Below, piece by piece: positions 21,166 to 30,361 of a DNA stretch of 49,725 bases (position 1 is its first letter; every line of letters starts with the position of its first letter). Both the position numbers and the translations under genes were made by a program. The stretch is from a virus, in the IMG/VR virus record IMGVR_UViG_3300025769_000192, positions 1 to 49,725 of that record; one strand, given 5' to 3'. Under the pieces are notes generated by a model. That model saw only the letters and a list, made by a program, of their open reading frames with translations, was not told the DNA's origin and made no database searches.

Positions 21166-21840
21166 TTAAGCACCGCCAGGAATCTGCGGCGGTTTACTGT
21201 TTTGCAACAATTCCTTCTGATGATTTCTTTCTAAAAAAGAAGATTCTCTATTTGACTTCCAGTTTTTATATACAAAGTCAACAGATATTTCTACTAACTG
21301 ATCCGGTTGATCATTATATGATGGACCAGTCATCGTTACTGGATATGCATCTTCCAGCAGACAAGCATAAACCACGTCGTAAGGTATATCGAAGTCTCGT
21401 GTACTACCAGATGACGTTGATGTTGGGTCAGTCGGTGAAGTTATGTTTGCTTGTAATTTGTCTATGGTTGTGGTTGGTTTTAATTGTTGAATATTAATAT
21501 TCCTAGTATAGTCATTGAAATAACCAATTTGGTATGTGGTATTATTAACAATTAAATTCATCCATTCTTCGAAAAAATATCTAACGTAAGGGTCGTTCAA
21601 AACCAAAAACGTCATAGTAACATTTGGTTTTTCATAACCGTATGCGACCGTTTGTTTGGAGATACCAATCAACCTTTCGTTCGTAAGAATCTGTCTACCA
21701 GGCATGTTTGTTGAACGACAGAGAAGGTCTATGTTTTTTGACTGTTCCTGAGCAGGTAAAATCACACGAAATAGATTTCCTGAAGCGACACCGCCACCCG
21801 AACCTACTACATTTTTTAACTCTTCTATACTATAGGCCAC
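21166..21840 (-). CDS. Tail-tube-fold baseplate initiator (gp54-like)
   Basis: The 224-aa product begins MAYSIEELKNVVGSGGGVASGNLFRVILPA, then CRSTNMPGRQ and GYEKPNVTMTFLVLNDPYVRYFFEEWM, the layout of phage tail-tube proteins (gp19, gp54 and gp48 share this fold). Its small size and place beside hub genes suggest the tube initiator gp54. T4 gp54 is longer (320 aa), so the symbol is left blank. Confidence 0.6.
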   Translation of the reverse strand: MAYSIEELKNVVGSGGGVASGNLFRVILPAQEQSKNIDLLCRSTNMPGRQILTNERLIGISKQTVAYGYEKPNVTMTFLVLNDPYVRYFFEEWMNLIVNNTTYQIGYFNDYTRNINIQQLKPTTTIDKLQANITSPTDPTSTSSGSTRDFDIPYDVVYACLLEDAYPVTMTGPSYNDQPDQLVEISVDFVYKNWKSNRESSFLERNHQKELLQNSKPPQIPGGA

Positions 21841-22438
21841 TTATAACTTCCCTTGTGTTCTTGTATGCAGTAGATTGTCCCGCGCCTCTCCACTGTGCCG
21901 TTGGTAAGAAGGTCGCAATCTCCCACTCTGGTGCGGGCACAAATGCCAACTTATCTTCTACCTGTCTGGTTAGGTAGTGTTTAAAACAGGGTTGAAACAT
22001 TTTCAACCTTGATGTGTTTTTTAACATTCTGTAAGTAATACCTAACCTAGTATCTTCATCATAGTTATTATCAGTCGTATAGTTCATCAACGAATCAAGA
22101 AACTTAGCTCTCAATGCGATTGGTAGATAATGTAAGTTCAGCCCATAAAATCCTTTGGGCGCTGGCCCAGCAACAATCACGAGAGGAAATGCATCCCAAT
22201 ACGGTAATGTGTCCCTATGTTTTGCATCATAGAAGAACATCGCCATCTTACCAATCACCGCTTTATTTCTTCCAGTACTTACAGACTGTCTATCGATCGG
22301 GTCTTCTTTCATTAATGCTCGTCGATTGACCTGCATATTCTGAACCTTTTTTCTAAACCACTCTCGTGATTCACGAGAACGTGGAGTGATACCAGCTCTA
22401 AATGCCTGTTGTTCTACTTTCTGGAAAAGATTACTCAT
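21830..22438 (-). CDS. Conserved T4-like morphogenesis protein (not firmly identified)
   Basis: A 202-aa protein beginning MSNLFQKVEQQAFRAGITPRSRESREWFRKKVQN, basic and helical, then KMAMFFYDAKHRDTLPYWDAFPLVIV and GFYGLNLHYLP. It lies next to gp4 on the same strand and overlaps the tube-like gene by 11 bases. In T4 the DNA end protector gp2 neighbours gp4, so gp2 is one candidate, but the sequence alone does not prove it. Confidence 0.5.
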   Translation of the reverse strand: MSNLFQKVEQQAFRAGITPRSRESREWFRKKVQNMQVNRRALMKEDPIDRQSVSTGRNKAVIGKMAMFFYDAKHRDTLPYWDAFPLVIVAGPAPKGFYGLNLHYLPIALRAKFLDSLMNYTTDNNYDEDTRLGITYRMLKNTSRLKMFQPCFKHYLTRQVEDKLAFVPAPEWEIATFLPTAQWRGAGQSTAYKNTREVISGL

Positions 22439-22443
22439 GCAAA

Positions 22444-22932
22444 CTATTTAGTCTTTTTTCTAGAATATTTTGGAAGGGGTTTTAGTTTTTTGAGAGGCTT
22501 TGGCATAATTCCCATCAATCTTAACTCAATTTCGGTCCATATCTCAAACTTCCATTCTCGGTCTTGTGCGTATTCGTTTGCTGCTTCCCACTTATTTCTG
22601 TTCTTAATATAAGTGTACGCTTCTGTGATATATCGTTTAGTTCGCTTGTTACCTTTGGGTGGTTCTGTTTCCTTGTGAGGTTTAACTTCAATTAATGATG
22701 TAGTACCACTTTTCCAAGTAACCGTGAAGTCTGGATAGTAACGATGGTATCGCTTGTCAGCTTCATAGTAATATGGTATAATAATCTCTTCACTCGACCA
22801 AGAGACAACTTCTTTAGAATTGTCAAAGTACATCATGCAGTATTTTTCCCACATGCTTCTATAAAAAACCCGTGTTGGATCACCTTTATACTTCTTGAGA
22901 TTTTTAACTTTGTAATTACCTGAATATGTCAT
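22444..22932 (-). CDS. gp4: gp4-like head completion protein
   Basis: The 162-aa product starts MTYSGNYKVKNLKKYKGDPTRVFYRSMWEKYCMMYFD and has IIIPYYYEADKRYHRYYPDFTV then TSLIEVKPHKE. These give a TnsA-like nuclease core with Asp in YPDF and Glu-x-Lys in IEVKP. T4 gp4 (150 aa) finishes heads after packaging, and related phage gp4 proteins carry this fold. It starts at 22932, just across from gp48, with a probable late promoter at 22954-22961. Confidence 0.78.
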   Translation of the reverse strand: MTYSGNYKVKNLKKYKGDPTRVFYRSMWEKYCMMYFDNSKEVVSWSSEEIIIPYYYEADKRYHRYYPDFTVTWKSGTTSLIEVKPHKETEPPKGNKRTKRYITEAYTYIKNRNKWEAANEYAQDREWKFEIWTEIELRLMGIMPKPLKKLKPLPKYSRKKTK

Positions 22933-22941
22933 TAAATCACT

Positions 22942-22949
22942 TATAAATA
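22942..22949 (+). promoter_or_regulatory. T4-type late promoter for the gp48 operon
   Basis: An exact TATAAATA 26 nt before gp48's ATG (22975), so transcription should begin near 22955. It lies back to back with a minus-strand variant at 22954-22961. Confidence 0.7.
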
Positions 22950-22953
22950 AAAT

Positions 22954-22961
22954 TATTTATT
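22954..22961 (-). promoter_or_regulatory. Late-promoter variant for gp4 (minus strand)
   Basis: AATAAATA on the minus strand, one base from the T4 late consensus, about 22 nt upstream of the gp4 start at 22932. It would start the minus-strand tail cluster. Confidence 0.4.
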
Positions 22962-22974
22962 AGAGTTTCAAATA

Positions 22975-24048
22975 ATGGCTGAAACACAATTAGAACCAAC
23001 CTCAACCACTCTAGTCGCAGGAAAAGTTATTGCAGATACCACTTTTTCTGAAGACGAGAAAGACAATCTTATATTTCCGATATCCTATAGACAAGACTAT
23101 TTGGGAAAAGTTGTTTTCTCTGTTGTCGAAGAAGAGGAAACAAATATAGAAGAAATAAAACAGGCAATGAAAACTAAACAGGAATCATTGTCAGAAAATA
23201 GTAATGCATTCGATGAACGTGGGGAAAGACTGAAAAAAAATGCACAGGAAAACGCTGAAGAAATAAAAAGACGGTCTGAAGCTAAAACCCAGTCATATCG
23301 CAAAAATACAGTTAATAAATCAGTTTTACAGAATGAACCATCACCTTCACAGAAAAGTGCAACATTGTTCTTACCTCAAGGGATAACGTTTGCAGATGGT
23401 GTACAGTATGAAAATGTTGACTTAGGCACTTTAGGTGGTTTAGCGGAACAGGCCGCTGGAGGTGCAATTGCGGGAGATGGTTTCTTAGGTTCCGTTGGTG
23501 GTGGTGTTACGTCTTTAATCGATTCGTTCAAAGGACCCACTGGTGAAGGTGCTGGACGTTTAGCTGCAAACGCAGCCTCTAACGTTTTTGGAAGCGGTGT
23601 TTCTGCTGGTGTTCGAGCTCAAACAAAAGTGACATTAAACCCTAACACACGATCGTTGTTCAAATCGGTTAATTTACGTTCTTTCAGTTTCACCTTTAAA
23701 ATGATCCCACTATCAATCAACGAAAGTGAAACTATTAAGAAAATTGTTAAATTTTTCAGAACTGAATTATACCCTGAACATATTCTTCTGGGAGAAGAAC
23801 AAGACCAAGCTGGTCAGGTCCCATTAGGATATAGATTTCCCAACAAATTTTTAATTCAAATGTATTATAATGAAAAACAAGTAGCAACAAAAATTTTACC
23901 TTGTTATCTTCAAAGTATGCAAACGGTCTATAATGGCACTTCGATGGGTATGCACGAAGACGGTAGTTTCCAAGAAGTTGATATTACACTTAACTTTACA
24001 GAATCTAGAACACTCAACAGGAAAGATGTTCTTAACAACGGATATTAA
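22975..24048 (+). CDS. gp48: gp48-like baseplate tail-tube cap protein
   Basis: The 357-aa product is close to T4 gp48 in length (364 aa). It starts MAETQLEPTSTTLVAG, includes a Glu/Lys-rich coiled segment and a Gly/Ala-rich low-complexity segment, and ends with VNLRSFSFTFKMIPLSINESETIKKIVKFFRTELYPEHIL, the tail-tube-like core. gp48 caps the baseplate hub and seeds the tail tube. It is first in the late operon behind TATAAATA. Confidence 0.75.
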   Translation: MAETQLEPTSTTLVAGKVIADTTFSEDEKDNLIFPISYRQDYLGKVVFSVVEEEETNIEEIKQAMKTKQESLSENSNAFDERGERLKKNAQENAEEIKRRSEAKTQSYRKNTVNKSVLQNEPSPSQKSATLFLPQGITFADGVQYENVDLGTLGGLAEQAAGGAIAGDGFLGSVGGGVTSLIDSFKGPTGEGAGRLAANAASNVFGSGVSAGVRAQTKVTLNPNTRSLFKSVNLRSFSFTFKMIPLSINESETIKKIVKFFRTELYPEHILLGEEQDQAGQVPLGYRFPNKFLIQMYYNEKQVATKILPCYLQSMQTVYNGTSMGMHEDGSFQEVDITLNFTESRTLNRKDVLNNGY

Positions 24049-24050
24049 AA

Positions 24051-24869
24051 ATGACACAATACTATTTTAGAAACTTTCCTTTTATAAAATATTCTTTTGG
24101 TGATAACGAACCTGAAGTATATTTTCAGAAAATGTCATCTGCTATCGATTTGTTCGATAATATAAAACAAGATGTATCATTTACAACTAAGAGAGAAATT
24201 CTTGATTTTGAGAGACCTGATACACTTTCCTATAAACTTTATAAAACAACAGATTATTATTGGACTTTCTTTTTGATGAACGATAATTTAAGAGAATCCG
24301 GTTGGCCTCTCGATGTAGACCGAGAGTTTACTGTGATAACGGAAAGATATCCCTACTGGTCTTTCATCACAGCCGATTTTTTCGCAGGACTCTTACAGGT
24401 AGGACAAGAACTTATTCTCACGGGGATTGGTGCTGGTGGATTCTTTGGTAAAGTCGTTAAAGCTGACCCTTCATTTGGTCAAATCATTTTTGAACCCACG
24501 TTCAAAAGACAGAATACACAAGACGTGGATGGACCTCCAATTGATGCAAGTGTCTCAGATGTTGAAAATTCTTTTCCTTCAATTCAGGGAATGCAGTTTG
24601 AAACCAATAATGTGATTTACAACTTGGCTGGTGCTTTCGGAAATGGGTCAACCACTAAAGAATATCTTGGCGTACATCACTGGGAAAACGCAGATGGTGA
24701 GTATCAAGATGTTAATCCCTTGACACAAGATATAACTGGTGTAAAAAGAGTAACTTTCAAAGATAATTTTCAAACTAAGAACCAATCTTTGAGAGAAATT
24801 TCTGTACTAAGACCCGGTATCGCCAGTCAGATAGTAGGTGAATTCCAAAAACTATTAGCATCATCATGA
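24051..24869 (+). CDS. gp53: gp53-like baseplate wedge protein
   Basis: The 272-aa product starts MTQYYFRNFPFIKYSFGDNEPEVYFQKM and has LSYKLYKTTDYYWTFFLMNDNLRE, the core of the gp53 family, with a longer C-terminus than T4 gp53 (196 aa). gp53 joins wedges into the baseplate dome. Its TGA overlaps the next ATG (ATGA). Confidence 0.75.
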   Translation: MTQYYFRNFPFIKYSFGDNEPEVYFQKMSSAIDLFDNIKQDVSFTTKREILDFERPDTLSYKLYKTTDYYWTFFLMNDNLRESGWPLDVDREFTVITERYPYWSFITADFFAGLLQVGQELILTGIGAGGFFGKVVKADPSFGQIIFEPTFKRQNTQDVDGPPIDASVSDVENSFPSIQGMQFETNNVIYNLAGAFGNGSTTKEYLGVHHWENADGEYQDVNPLTQDITGVKRVTFKDNFQTKNQSLREISVLRPGIASQIVGEFQKLLASS

Positions 24870-26245
24870 CACAAAATCGTTCACAACAGTATAAAATACT
24901 AAAGGCAGAAATATCTGCTGAGAAACTAGGGGAACAAACAGTAGACGTTCGTTCACTAATACCCGAATTAGTGTTCTATGAAAATTTGGAATATCCTTAC
25001 ATCACAGGCAAGATGTTATTGATCGATGATAATTCAATTTTCGAATCTATAAATTTTAGAGGCACAGAAAAAATAACCTTTGAGATTGCAGGTGTCGGTG
25101 ATGATTCTGAACCTATCATCGGTGGTTCGGCCGACAAAGAAAAAAGTTTTATTATGACTAAGGTAGAAAAATCCGTTCGAACCAATGACCGAACAGATGT
25201 TTTATTAATATCTCTGGTTGAAGAACATTTCCTATTGAGCAAATTAACAACGGTTAGTAAAACTTTCACTACTAACCTAGAAAGTATGATAACAGAAATT
25301 ATTGTAGGTTATCTGAAAAAGAATGTGGATCAGTCTTATCTAACAAAGTCGGCGCAAGGTGTTAGGAAAGTTAATGTGCCATATATGCATCCATTAGACG
25401 CCATTGATTGGTTACGTGATAGAATGACCACTGAAATAGGCGCACCTTACTTTGTTCATTCATCACTATACGATAATAATATTCGTATTTCGAGTCTTGA
25501 AGGATTTTTAATACAAACACCTTTCAATAAAAAAGTGCCCTTTGTTTATTCTTCGAGTTTTTCTGGAAATGCAGAAGCTATCTCTGAAGATAAAAAATAT
25601 TTTATGATAGAGGGATATAAGAAAGAAGCTTCTGAAGATTCTTTGATGATGATAAGTAAAGGGGCACTAGGGGCGGCTTACAATAATACAGATACCGGAA
25701 ACGGTATAACCACACGTGACAGTTTTAAAATTAGAGACGTTCTGTTAGATATGAAAAGTAAAGAACTTTTGCCCGATACTTCAACTCAAAGTGTTTTTGA
25801 CGAAAGTAAAGTTATAGGAAACGATTTTATTGATAATTACCAGTCTAAAATTTATCATCAGGTAAGTTCCTTTGGCACTTACGATACTTTTTTGGGTTAC
25901 CATGATGTTGTTGATTCTCTTGACAATACCTTGAAACTTAAAAATTCTTCGTTGAGAAATTCTTTGTATCGAAATATGATTAATCTAAGTGTACCTGGCG
26001 TACCCTTTATGTACTCTAAAGCTAGTGTCGGAGACATAATGAAATGTACATTTAATTCTAGTTCGGCTGACCCAAAAAATTTAAGTTCAGATGATATAAT
26101 AGATAAACAAAAATCGGGTAATTACTTGATATACGCTATTCGTCACACTTTTAAAGAATCACGCCACAGTGTATCTGTTAATGCTACCAAGATAACCAGA
26201 GAATTTCCTGAACGAGCGAATACTGGAGAAAGTGGTTTTGTTTAG
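24866..26245 (+). CDS. gp27: gp27-like baseplate hub protein
   Basis: The 459-aa product starts MTQNRSQQYKILKAEIS and includes LPELVFYENLEYPYITGKMLLIDD-type strands and WLRDRMTTEIGAPYFVHSSLYDNNIRISSLEGF, the tube-like domain pattern of gp27 and VgrG N-domains. gp27 trimers hold the spike. It sits between gp53 and the OB-fold spike gene, as expected for the hub. It is longer than T4 gp27 (391 aa). Confidence 0.68.
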   Translation: MTQNRSQQYKILKAEISAEKLGEQTVDVRSLIPELVFYENLEYPYITGKMLLIDDNSIFESINFRGTEKITFEIAGVGDDSEPIIGGSADKEKSFIMTKVEKSVRTNDRTDVLLISLVEEHFLLSKLTTVSKTFTTNLESMITEIIVGYLKKNVDQSYLTKSAQGVRKVNVPYMHPLDAIDWLRDRMTTEIGAPYFVHSSLYDNNIRISSLEGFLIQTPFNKKVPFVYSSSFSGNAEAISEDKKYFMIEGYKKEASEDSLMMISKGALGAAYNNTDTGNGITTRDSFKIRDVLLDMKSKELLPDTSTQSVFDESKVIGNDFIDNYQSKIYHQVSSFGTYDTFLGYHDVVDSLDNTLKLKNSSLRNSLYRNMINLSVPGVPFMYSKASVGDIMKCTFNSSSADPKNLSSDDIIDKQKSGNYLIYAIRHTFKESRHSVSVNATKITREFPERANTGESGFV

Positions 26246-27170
26246 ATCTATACAAACAGAATATTATGGTGACCAACTTAGATGGTTTGTCGCTACTGTT
26301 ATTAACTCTTCCCCACCCGCTGGGTTAGAAGGTAGAGTTCGTATTCGTATTCATGGAATTCATGACCCGTACACTGGAAATGTTTTAGAATCTGATTTAC
26401 CTTGGGCTACAACTGTAATACCATTAACCGAAGGAGGGAGTTCTGGTTTTGGAAAAGTGCCTCAGGTTCTTCCAGGCGCACTGGTATATGGTTTTTTCAT
26501 GGATGGTAAATCGTCACAAACCCCACTCATATTAGGTTCGTTAAATAAAACTGAGTTTCCAACTGATGTTCAGGCTAGGTCTTCTAAAGACAAGACATTA
26601 AGTCGTTTTAAGAATGAATATGACCCAGATAGAAAAATTGATATTGCTTCACAAGAAATTTTAGATGATAGCATACCAGATGCTAATGTTGCAACTAGAA
26701 GAAGTCAAGCGATGCGTTTTTTCATTGATAATGGATATACACCTAGACAAGCCGCTGGAATCACCGGATGTATTGAAACGATTTCTAGATTTGTAACCTT
26801 TAACCCAGATGATCCTAATTTACAATTTTTCGGTATCGCACAATGGGATAAGAACGGAACACGATATAAAAACTTGATTAGGTTTGCAACTCAAATCGAA
26901 AAACGTTCGTTCATCAATTTATTCTCGATTCAGTTACAGTATGTTTTATCAGAACTTAGAACAAGATTCGCCAACGTCAATGCAAAACTTTTAAAAACAG
27001 AATTGATTGACGGAACAGGCGGGTCAGTCGATATTATTAGTCGTTTATACTTAAAGGACCGATTTATTGCTGGAGGTAATACAACATCATTTGATATGAG
27101 AAATAATAGAAAAGTTAACTTAGCGATATCGAACGCAACGAAAGCCTATAATGAAGTTACGGTGAGATAA
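26232..27170 (+). CDS. Spike protein part A: gp5-type OB fold with tail-lysozyme-like domain
   Basis: The 312-aa product starts at GTG 26232 (TTG 26238, further from GGAGA, is the alternative). Residues about 10-110 form a gp5/VgrG OB fold (LRWFVATVINSSPPAGLEGRVRIRIHGIHDP ... LPWATTVIPLTEGG). Residues about 155-300 resemble a phage tail lysozyme (MRFFIDNGYTPRQAAGITGCIETIS ... FGIAQWDKNGTRYKNL), with Glu in CIET as a candidate catalytic acid. The C-terminal beta-helix of T4 gp5 is absent and is encoded separately at 28910. Confidence 0.68.
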   Translation: MVLFRSIQTEYYGDQLRWFVATVINSSPPAGLEGRVRIRIHGIHDPYTGNVLESDLPWATTVIPLTEGGSSGFGKVPQVLPGALVYGFFMDGKSSQTPLILGSLNKTEFPTDVQARSSKDKTLSRFKNEYDPDRKIDIASQEILDDSIPDANVATRRSQAMRFFIDNGYTPRQAAGITGCIETISRFVTFNPDDPNLQFFGIAQWDKNGTRYKNLIRFATQIEKRSFINLFSIQLQYVLSELRTRFANVNAKLLKTELIDGTGGSVDIISRLYLKDRFIAGGNTTSFDMRNNRKVNLAISNATKAYNEVTVR

Positions 27171-28913
27171 ATGTCAATAACAAAAGAACAATTAGACAAA
27201 TCATTAAATTCGACTAAAACCACCTTATCTTATGGTGGTGTAGACGAAGCGTCAACCAATGTTAAAGAAACCTTCGATACTGTCAAAGTAACTGAAGTGG
27301 GTAAAGAAACAAATCAAGTTATAGGTGGTGTTAAATCTGTTACAAGTAAGACTGATATCATTGGTGCAGAAAATTTCACTCCAACTGAAGGGGTTTTAAC
27401 GTCAGAAGCTTTGAATGGTTCAATTAATCCAGCACTTAATACAGATATTAGTAGTCTGTCTTCTGAGATTGGGGTGGGTGTTTCAATAACATATAATGAT
27501 AGTGGACGTAACACTGGAATAAACTATGCTAAAAAAGAAAGTGGTTCCTTATCTTCAATCTTGAGTGGAATAACCGGCCTGGGAGTTGCGCCAGGTTATC
27601 TACAAAACATGATTTCTAATGCTAATTCAAAGGGACTGAACACATCAATTAATTCTGTCGCTGGAAATGTTGGGGCTTTTTCTAGTATTGGTGCAGTAAA
27701 CAATCTATCATCAAGGACTCAAAGTATTATTAACGATGTCGTAACTAATGCAGTTACGGATGGTAAAACAGGTTCTACCACTAGGTTAACCGCTTTTCAA
27801 ACTGAGGGAAATGACGCTATTACTGATGTTGCAAATACTGTGGTTACTGCAATATCTCCTAATGTTGGTAATGTATTGGGTGCGATAACTGGAAGAAAAG
27901 GTCAGGACGTTGTATCTTCAGTTAGGGAATATAAAAATACTAGAGCAGGTGTTGTGAATGAGAGAAACAAATTCATATCATCATTAGAAAGATCCTTTCC
28001 TATCGGTCAGCTAGGTTTTGTTCAAAACTTGGTTAGGAAACTAGACACCAAAAGTTTAGATACTGTGTTTATAGCTAACGGTATACGATTAGAAGAAAAG
28101 GACCGAAGTGAAATTATTCGTTTGTCTCAGGGAACAGAGGTTCAAAAGGCAGAGGCTAGAAGAATTTTACAAGATAAACATGGAAAGTCGCCCAAGGAAG
28201 TGACTGACCTGTTAGCTGAACTAGATTCGACTATTGCTGGTTCTGTTGTTGTTGATACGTCTAATAGTGTATTTGATGACCCCTTTAATGTTGGTGATGC
28301 TCAACGTTGGAACAATGGTGTTGGTGCTGAAGATTTCACATTTACTTTCATCTCTTCAGTGGAAGAACTAGATGCAGAATTTCGGTCAATCACTAGAGAC
28401 GTAACCGAAATTGTGGTTCACTGGACCGAATCGTATTCTAATGCTAATATCGGAAGTGAGGAAATAAATAAAACTCAAATTAGATTGGGTTTAAATAGTA
28501 TTGGTTATCACTATGTAATTCGTAGGGATGGTTCTGTACAAAGAGGAAGGCCTGTAAATATTCAAGGAGACCATGCAAACATTAATGGTCACAACGAGAG
28601 AAGTATAGGAGTAGTTTTCGTTGGCGGTATTAATGCGCCCACTGGAACACCGGACCCATTAGAATATAAATCTGTTACTTCTTTAACACGAAGTCAGTTT
28701 ACATCATTTCAGGAGATTTGTAAAGCGTTTTATAGAACTTTTCCAGGCGGACAGATATTGGGGCACAATGACCTAGACCCTCTAGAAGATGATCCCGGCT
28801 TTGACGTTAGAGATTTTTGTGAAGATGTGTTTGGTAAAAAAACATTGTTTACCGACCCATCAACCCAACCTCCTTTCACTGGCCAACAGATAAACGAAAG
28901 TAAGATATTATGA
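27171..28913 (+). CDS. Spike-associated N-acetylmuramoyl-L-alanine amidase
   Basis: The 580-aa product has a long Ser/Thr/Asn-rich, repetitive N-terminal 350 residues, then an Amidase_2 domain (about 400-560). EIVVHWTES gives zinc ligand His417, GYHYVIRRDGSVQRGRP is the catalytic Tyr region, and RSIGVVFVGG follows. GHNDLDPLEDDPGFD supplies His532 and Asp541, the last being Asp as in AmpD rather than the Cys of T7 lysozyme. It would cut stem peptides from glycan during entry. It lies in the hub block, and its TGA overlaps the next start. Confidence 0.8.
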   Translation: MSITKEQLDKSLNSTKTTLSYGGVDEASTNVKETFDTVKVTEVGKETNQVIGGVKSVTSKTDIIGAENFTPTEGVLTSEALNGSINPALNTDISSLSSEIGVGVSITYNDSGRNTGINYAKKESGSLSSILSGITGLGVAPGYLQNMISNANSKGLNTSINSVAGNVGAFSSIGAVNNLSSRTQSIINDVVTNAVTDGKTGSTTRLTAFQTEGNDAITDVANTVVTAISPNVGNVLGAITGRKGQDVVSSVREYKNTRAGVVNERNKFISSLERSFPIGQLGFVQNLVRKLDTKSLDTVFIANGIRLEEKDRSEIIRLSQGTEVQKAEARRILQDKHGKSPKEVTDLLAELDSTIAGSVVVDTSNSVFDDPFNVGDAQRWNNGVGAEDFTFTFISSVEELDAEFRSITRDVTEIVVHWTESYSNANIGSEEINKTQIRLGLNSIGYHYVIRRDGSVQRGRPVNIQGDHANINGHNERSIGVVFVGGINAPTGTPDPLEYKSVTSLTRSQFTSFQEICKAFYRTFPGGQILGHNDLDPLEDDPGFDVRDFCEDVFGKKTLFTDPSTQPPFTGQQINESKIL

Positions 28914-30361
28914 CAACAATTTTAGACAATTTTCGAAACCGAATAAAAGAACTGGGTACTGGTCAGGAAAACACTGAGGGCGTTCCCAGAGAAGGTTTTA
29001 ATGAAGCCTCGGGCGAATTTCCTAGACGAGATTATTTTTTTGGTTCGTCTATAAACAAGTCGGCTCGAGGAGAAACCATAGAATCCTTGTTTGCTGGTGG
29101 CGGTGATTATGGAGTCTCTGTAGAATTCTCTGACCAAAAACCCTCTGTATTTCCATATAATCAGACACAAGAAACTACCTCTGGTCATGCTATTCATGTG
29201 GATGACACACCAGGCGGTGAAAGAATTTTAATCAAACATCGAACGGGTGCTGGACTAGAATTAAGAGCTGATGGAAGTGTTTTATTTTCGTCCGTCAATA
29301 AAAAAGTTTCTGTAACAGGTGGTGATGACGTTGTGATTGTGGAAGGTCAAGCCGACCTCGTATACAAAGGCAACGTCAATGTTAAAATTGCTGGAGATTA
29401 TAATTTAGAAGTCGAAGGTAATATTAACGTTACTACTGCTGGTAATAAAACTGAAAAGATACATCGCAATCACACTAAGACCGTAGACGAAAATCAAAAC
29501 CATGTGGTAAAAGGTTCTAGGTCTCTTCGAGTGGTTGATGTTAATACTGAAACTATGTTATCAGATAGAAACGTATTTGTCAAGGGAGAACAAAACAATT
29601 TTGTTGAAGGTAACGTTGAATTCACCAGTGGTGATAAACTGATTACCACAGCCGTCAATGAATGGGTTGCTTCCTCTCAAATTGCAAACATATCGGCCGA
29701 CACCGTTTCCGTCATTGGTGTGACAGGAACAATTGGTGGACAGTTAATTGACCACTATGGTAAAGTCTTCTCAGGACCACCAGGCGGTTCTGGTTTGGGT
29801 GCTACAACACATTATGGAACATTTATAGGTAAAGCCACAGAAGCAATCACCTCAGACTTTGCGAACAAGGCGGGGGAAGCTTCTTTCGCACAATCAGCAC
29901 CTGCTGAGGCGGGAACAGCAACAGGTGCATCGAAGGTAAGGAATGCTAAAACATATCCTACGGAAATGCCATATGTTCAGATTGAACCTACAGCGGATAT
30001 GCCAACAACCGCAATTATAACACCTTTATTGTCATCTGGCAACTACGGTATAAGAAATGTAAATGTTGACCCAGGCGATGAATTGAAGTTAGAAATTCTA
30101 AAAACTGACGATTACGATGGTTTATTTAACAGAGAACCCAGTATTTATGAAATACGTTCTAAATTAAGAGACCCTGCAAATCTTCGAAACGCAACGTTGA
30201 TTGGTGCATTGATTGGAGAAGGTAGACTTTCAAGTAAGTATGCAGATGTAAGACCGCCTTTTATTGGTCGAGCATACAATAAAAAACCAAGTTTACAATT
30301 TGGTCGAACACTATTGGGTAACAACCCAGCTGAAAATAGAAGTAAGAGGTTCACTCCGTAA
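28910..30361 (+). CDS. Spike protein part C: gp5-type C-terminal beta-helix
   Basis: The 483-aa product has HAIHVDDTPGGERILIKHRTGAGLELRADGSVLFSS followed by repeated short strands (VKIAGDYNLEVEGNINVTTAGNKTEKIHRNHTKTV), a needle-like triple beta-helix pattern as in the C-terminus of T4 gp5 and VgrG. A C-terminal cap of about 130 residues follows. It starts on an ATGA overlap with the amidase gene and ends in TAATG. It should complete the membrane-piercing spike. Confidence 0.65.
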   Translation: MTTILDNFRNRIKELGTGQENTEGVPREGFNEASGEFPRRDYFFGSSINKSARGETIESLFAGGGDYGVSVEFSDQKPSVFPYNQTQETTSGHAIHVDDTPGGERILIKHRTGAGLELRADGSVLFSSVNKKVSVTGGDDVVIVEGQADLVYKGNVNVKIAGDYNLEVEGNINVTTAGNKTEKIHRNHTKTVDENQNHVVKGSRSLRVVDVNTETMLSDRNVFVKGEQNNFVEGNVEFTSGDKLITTAVNEWVASSQIANISADTVSVIGVTGTIGGQLIDHYGKVFSGPPGGSGLGATTHYGTFIGKATEAITSDFANKAGEASFAQSAPAEAGTATGASKVRNAKTYPTEMPYVQIEPTADMPTTAIITPLLSSGNYGIRNVNVDPGDELKLEILKTDDYDGLFNREPSIYEIRSKLRDPANLRNATLIGALIGEGRLSSKYADVRPPFIGRAYNKKPSLQFGRTLLGNNPAENRSKRFTP

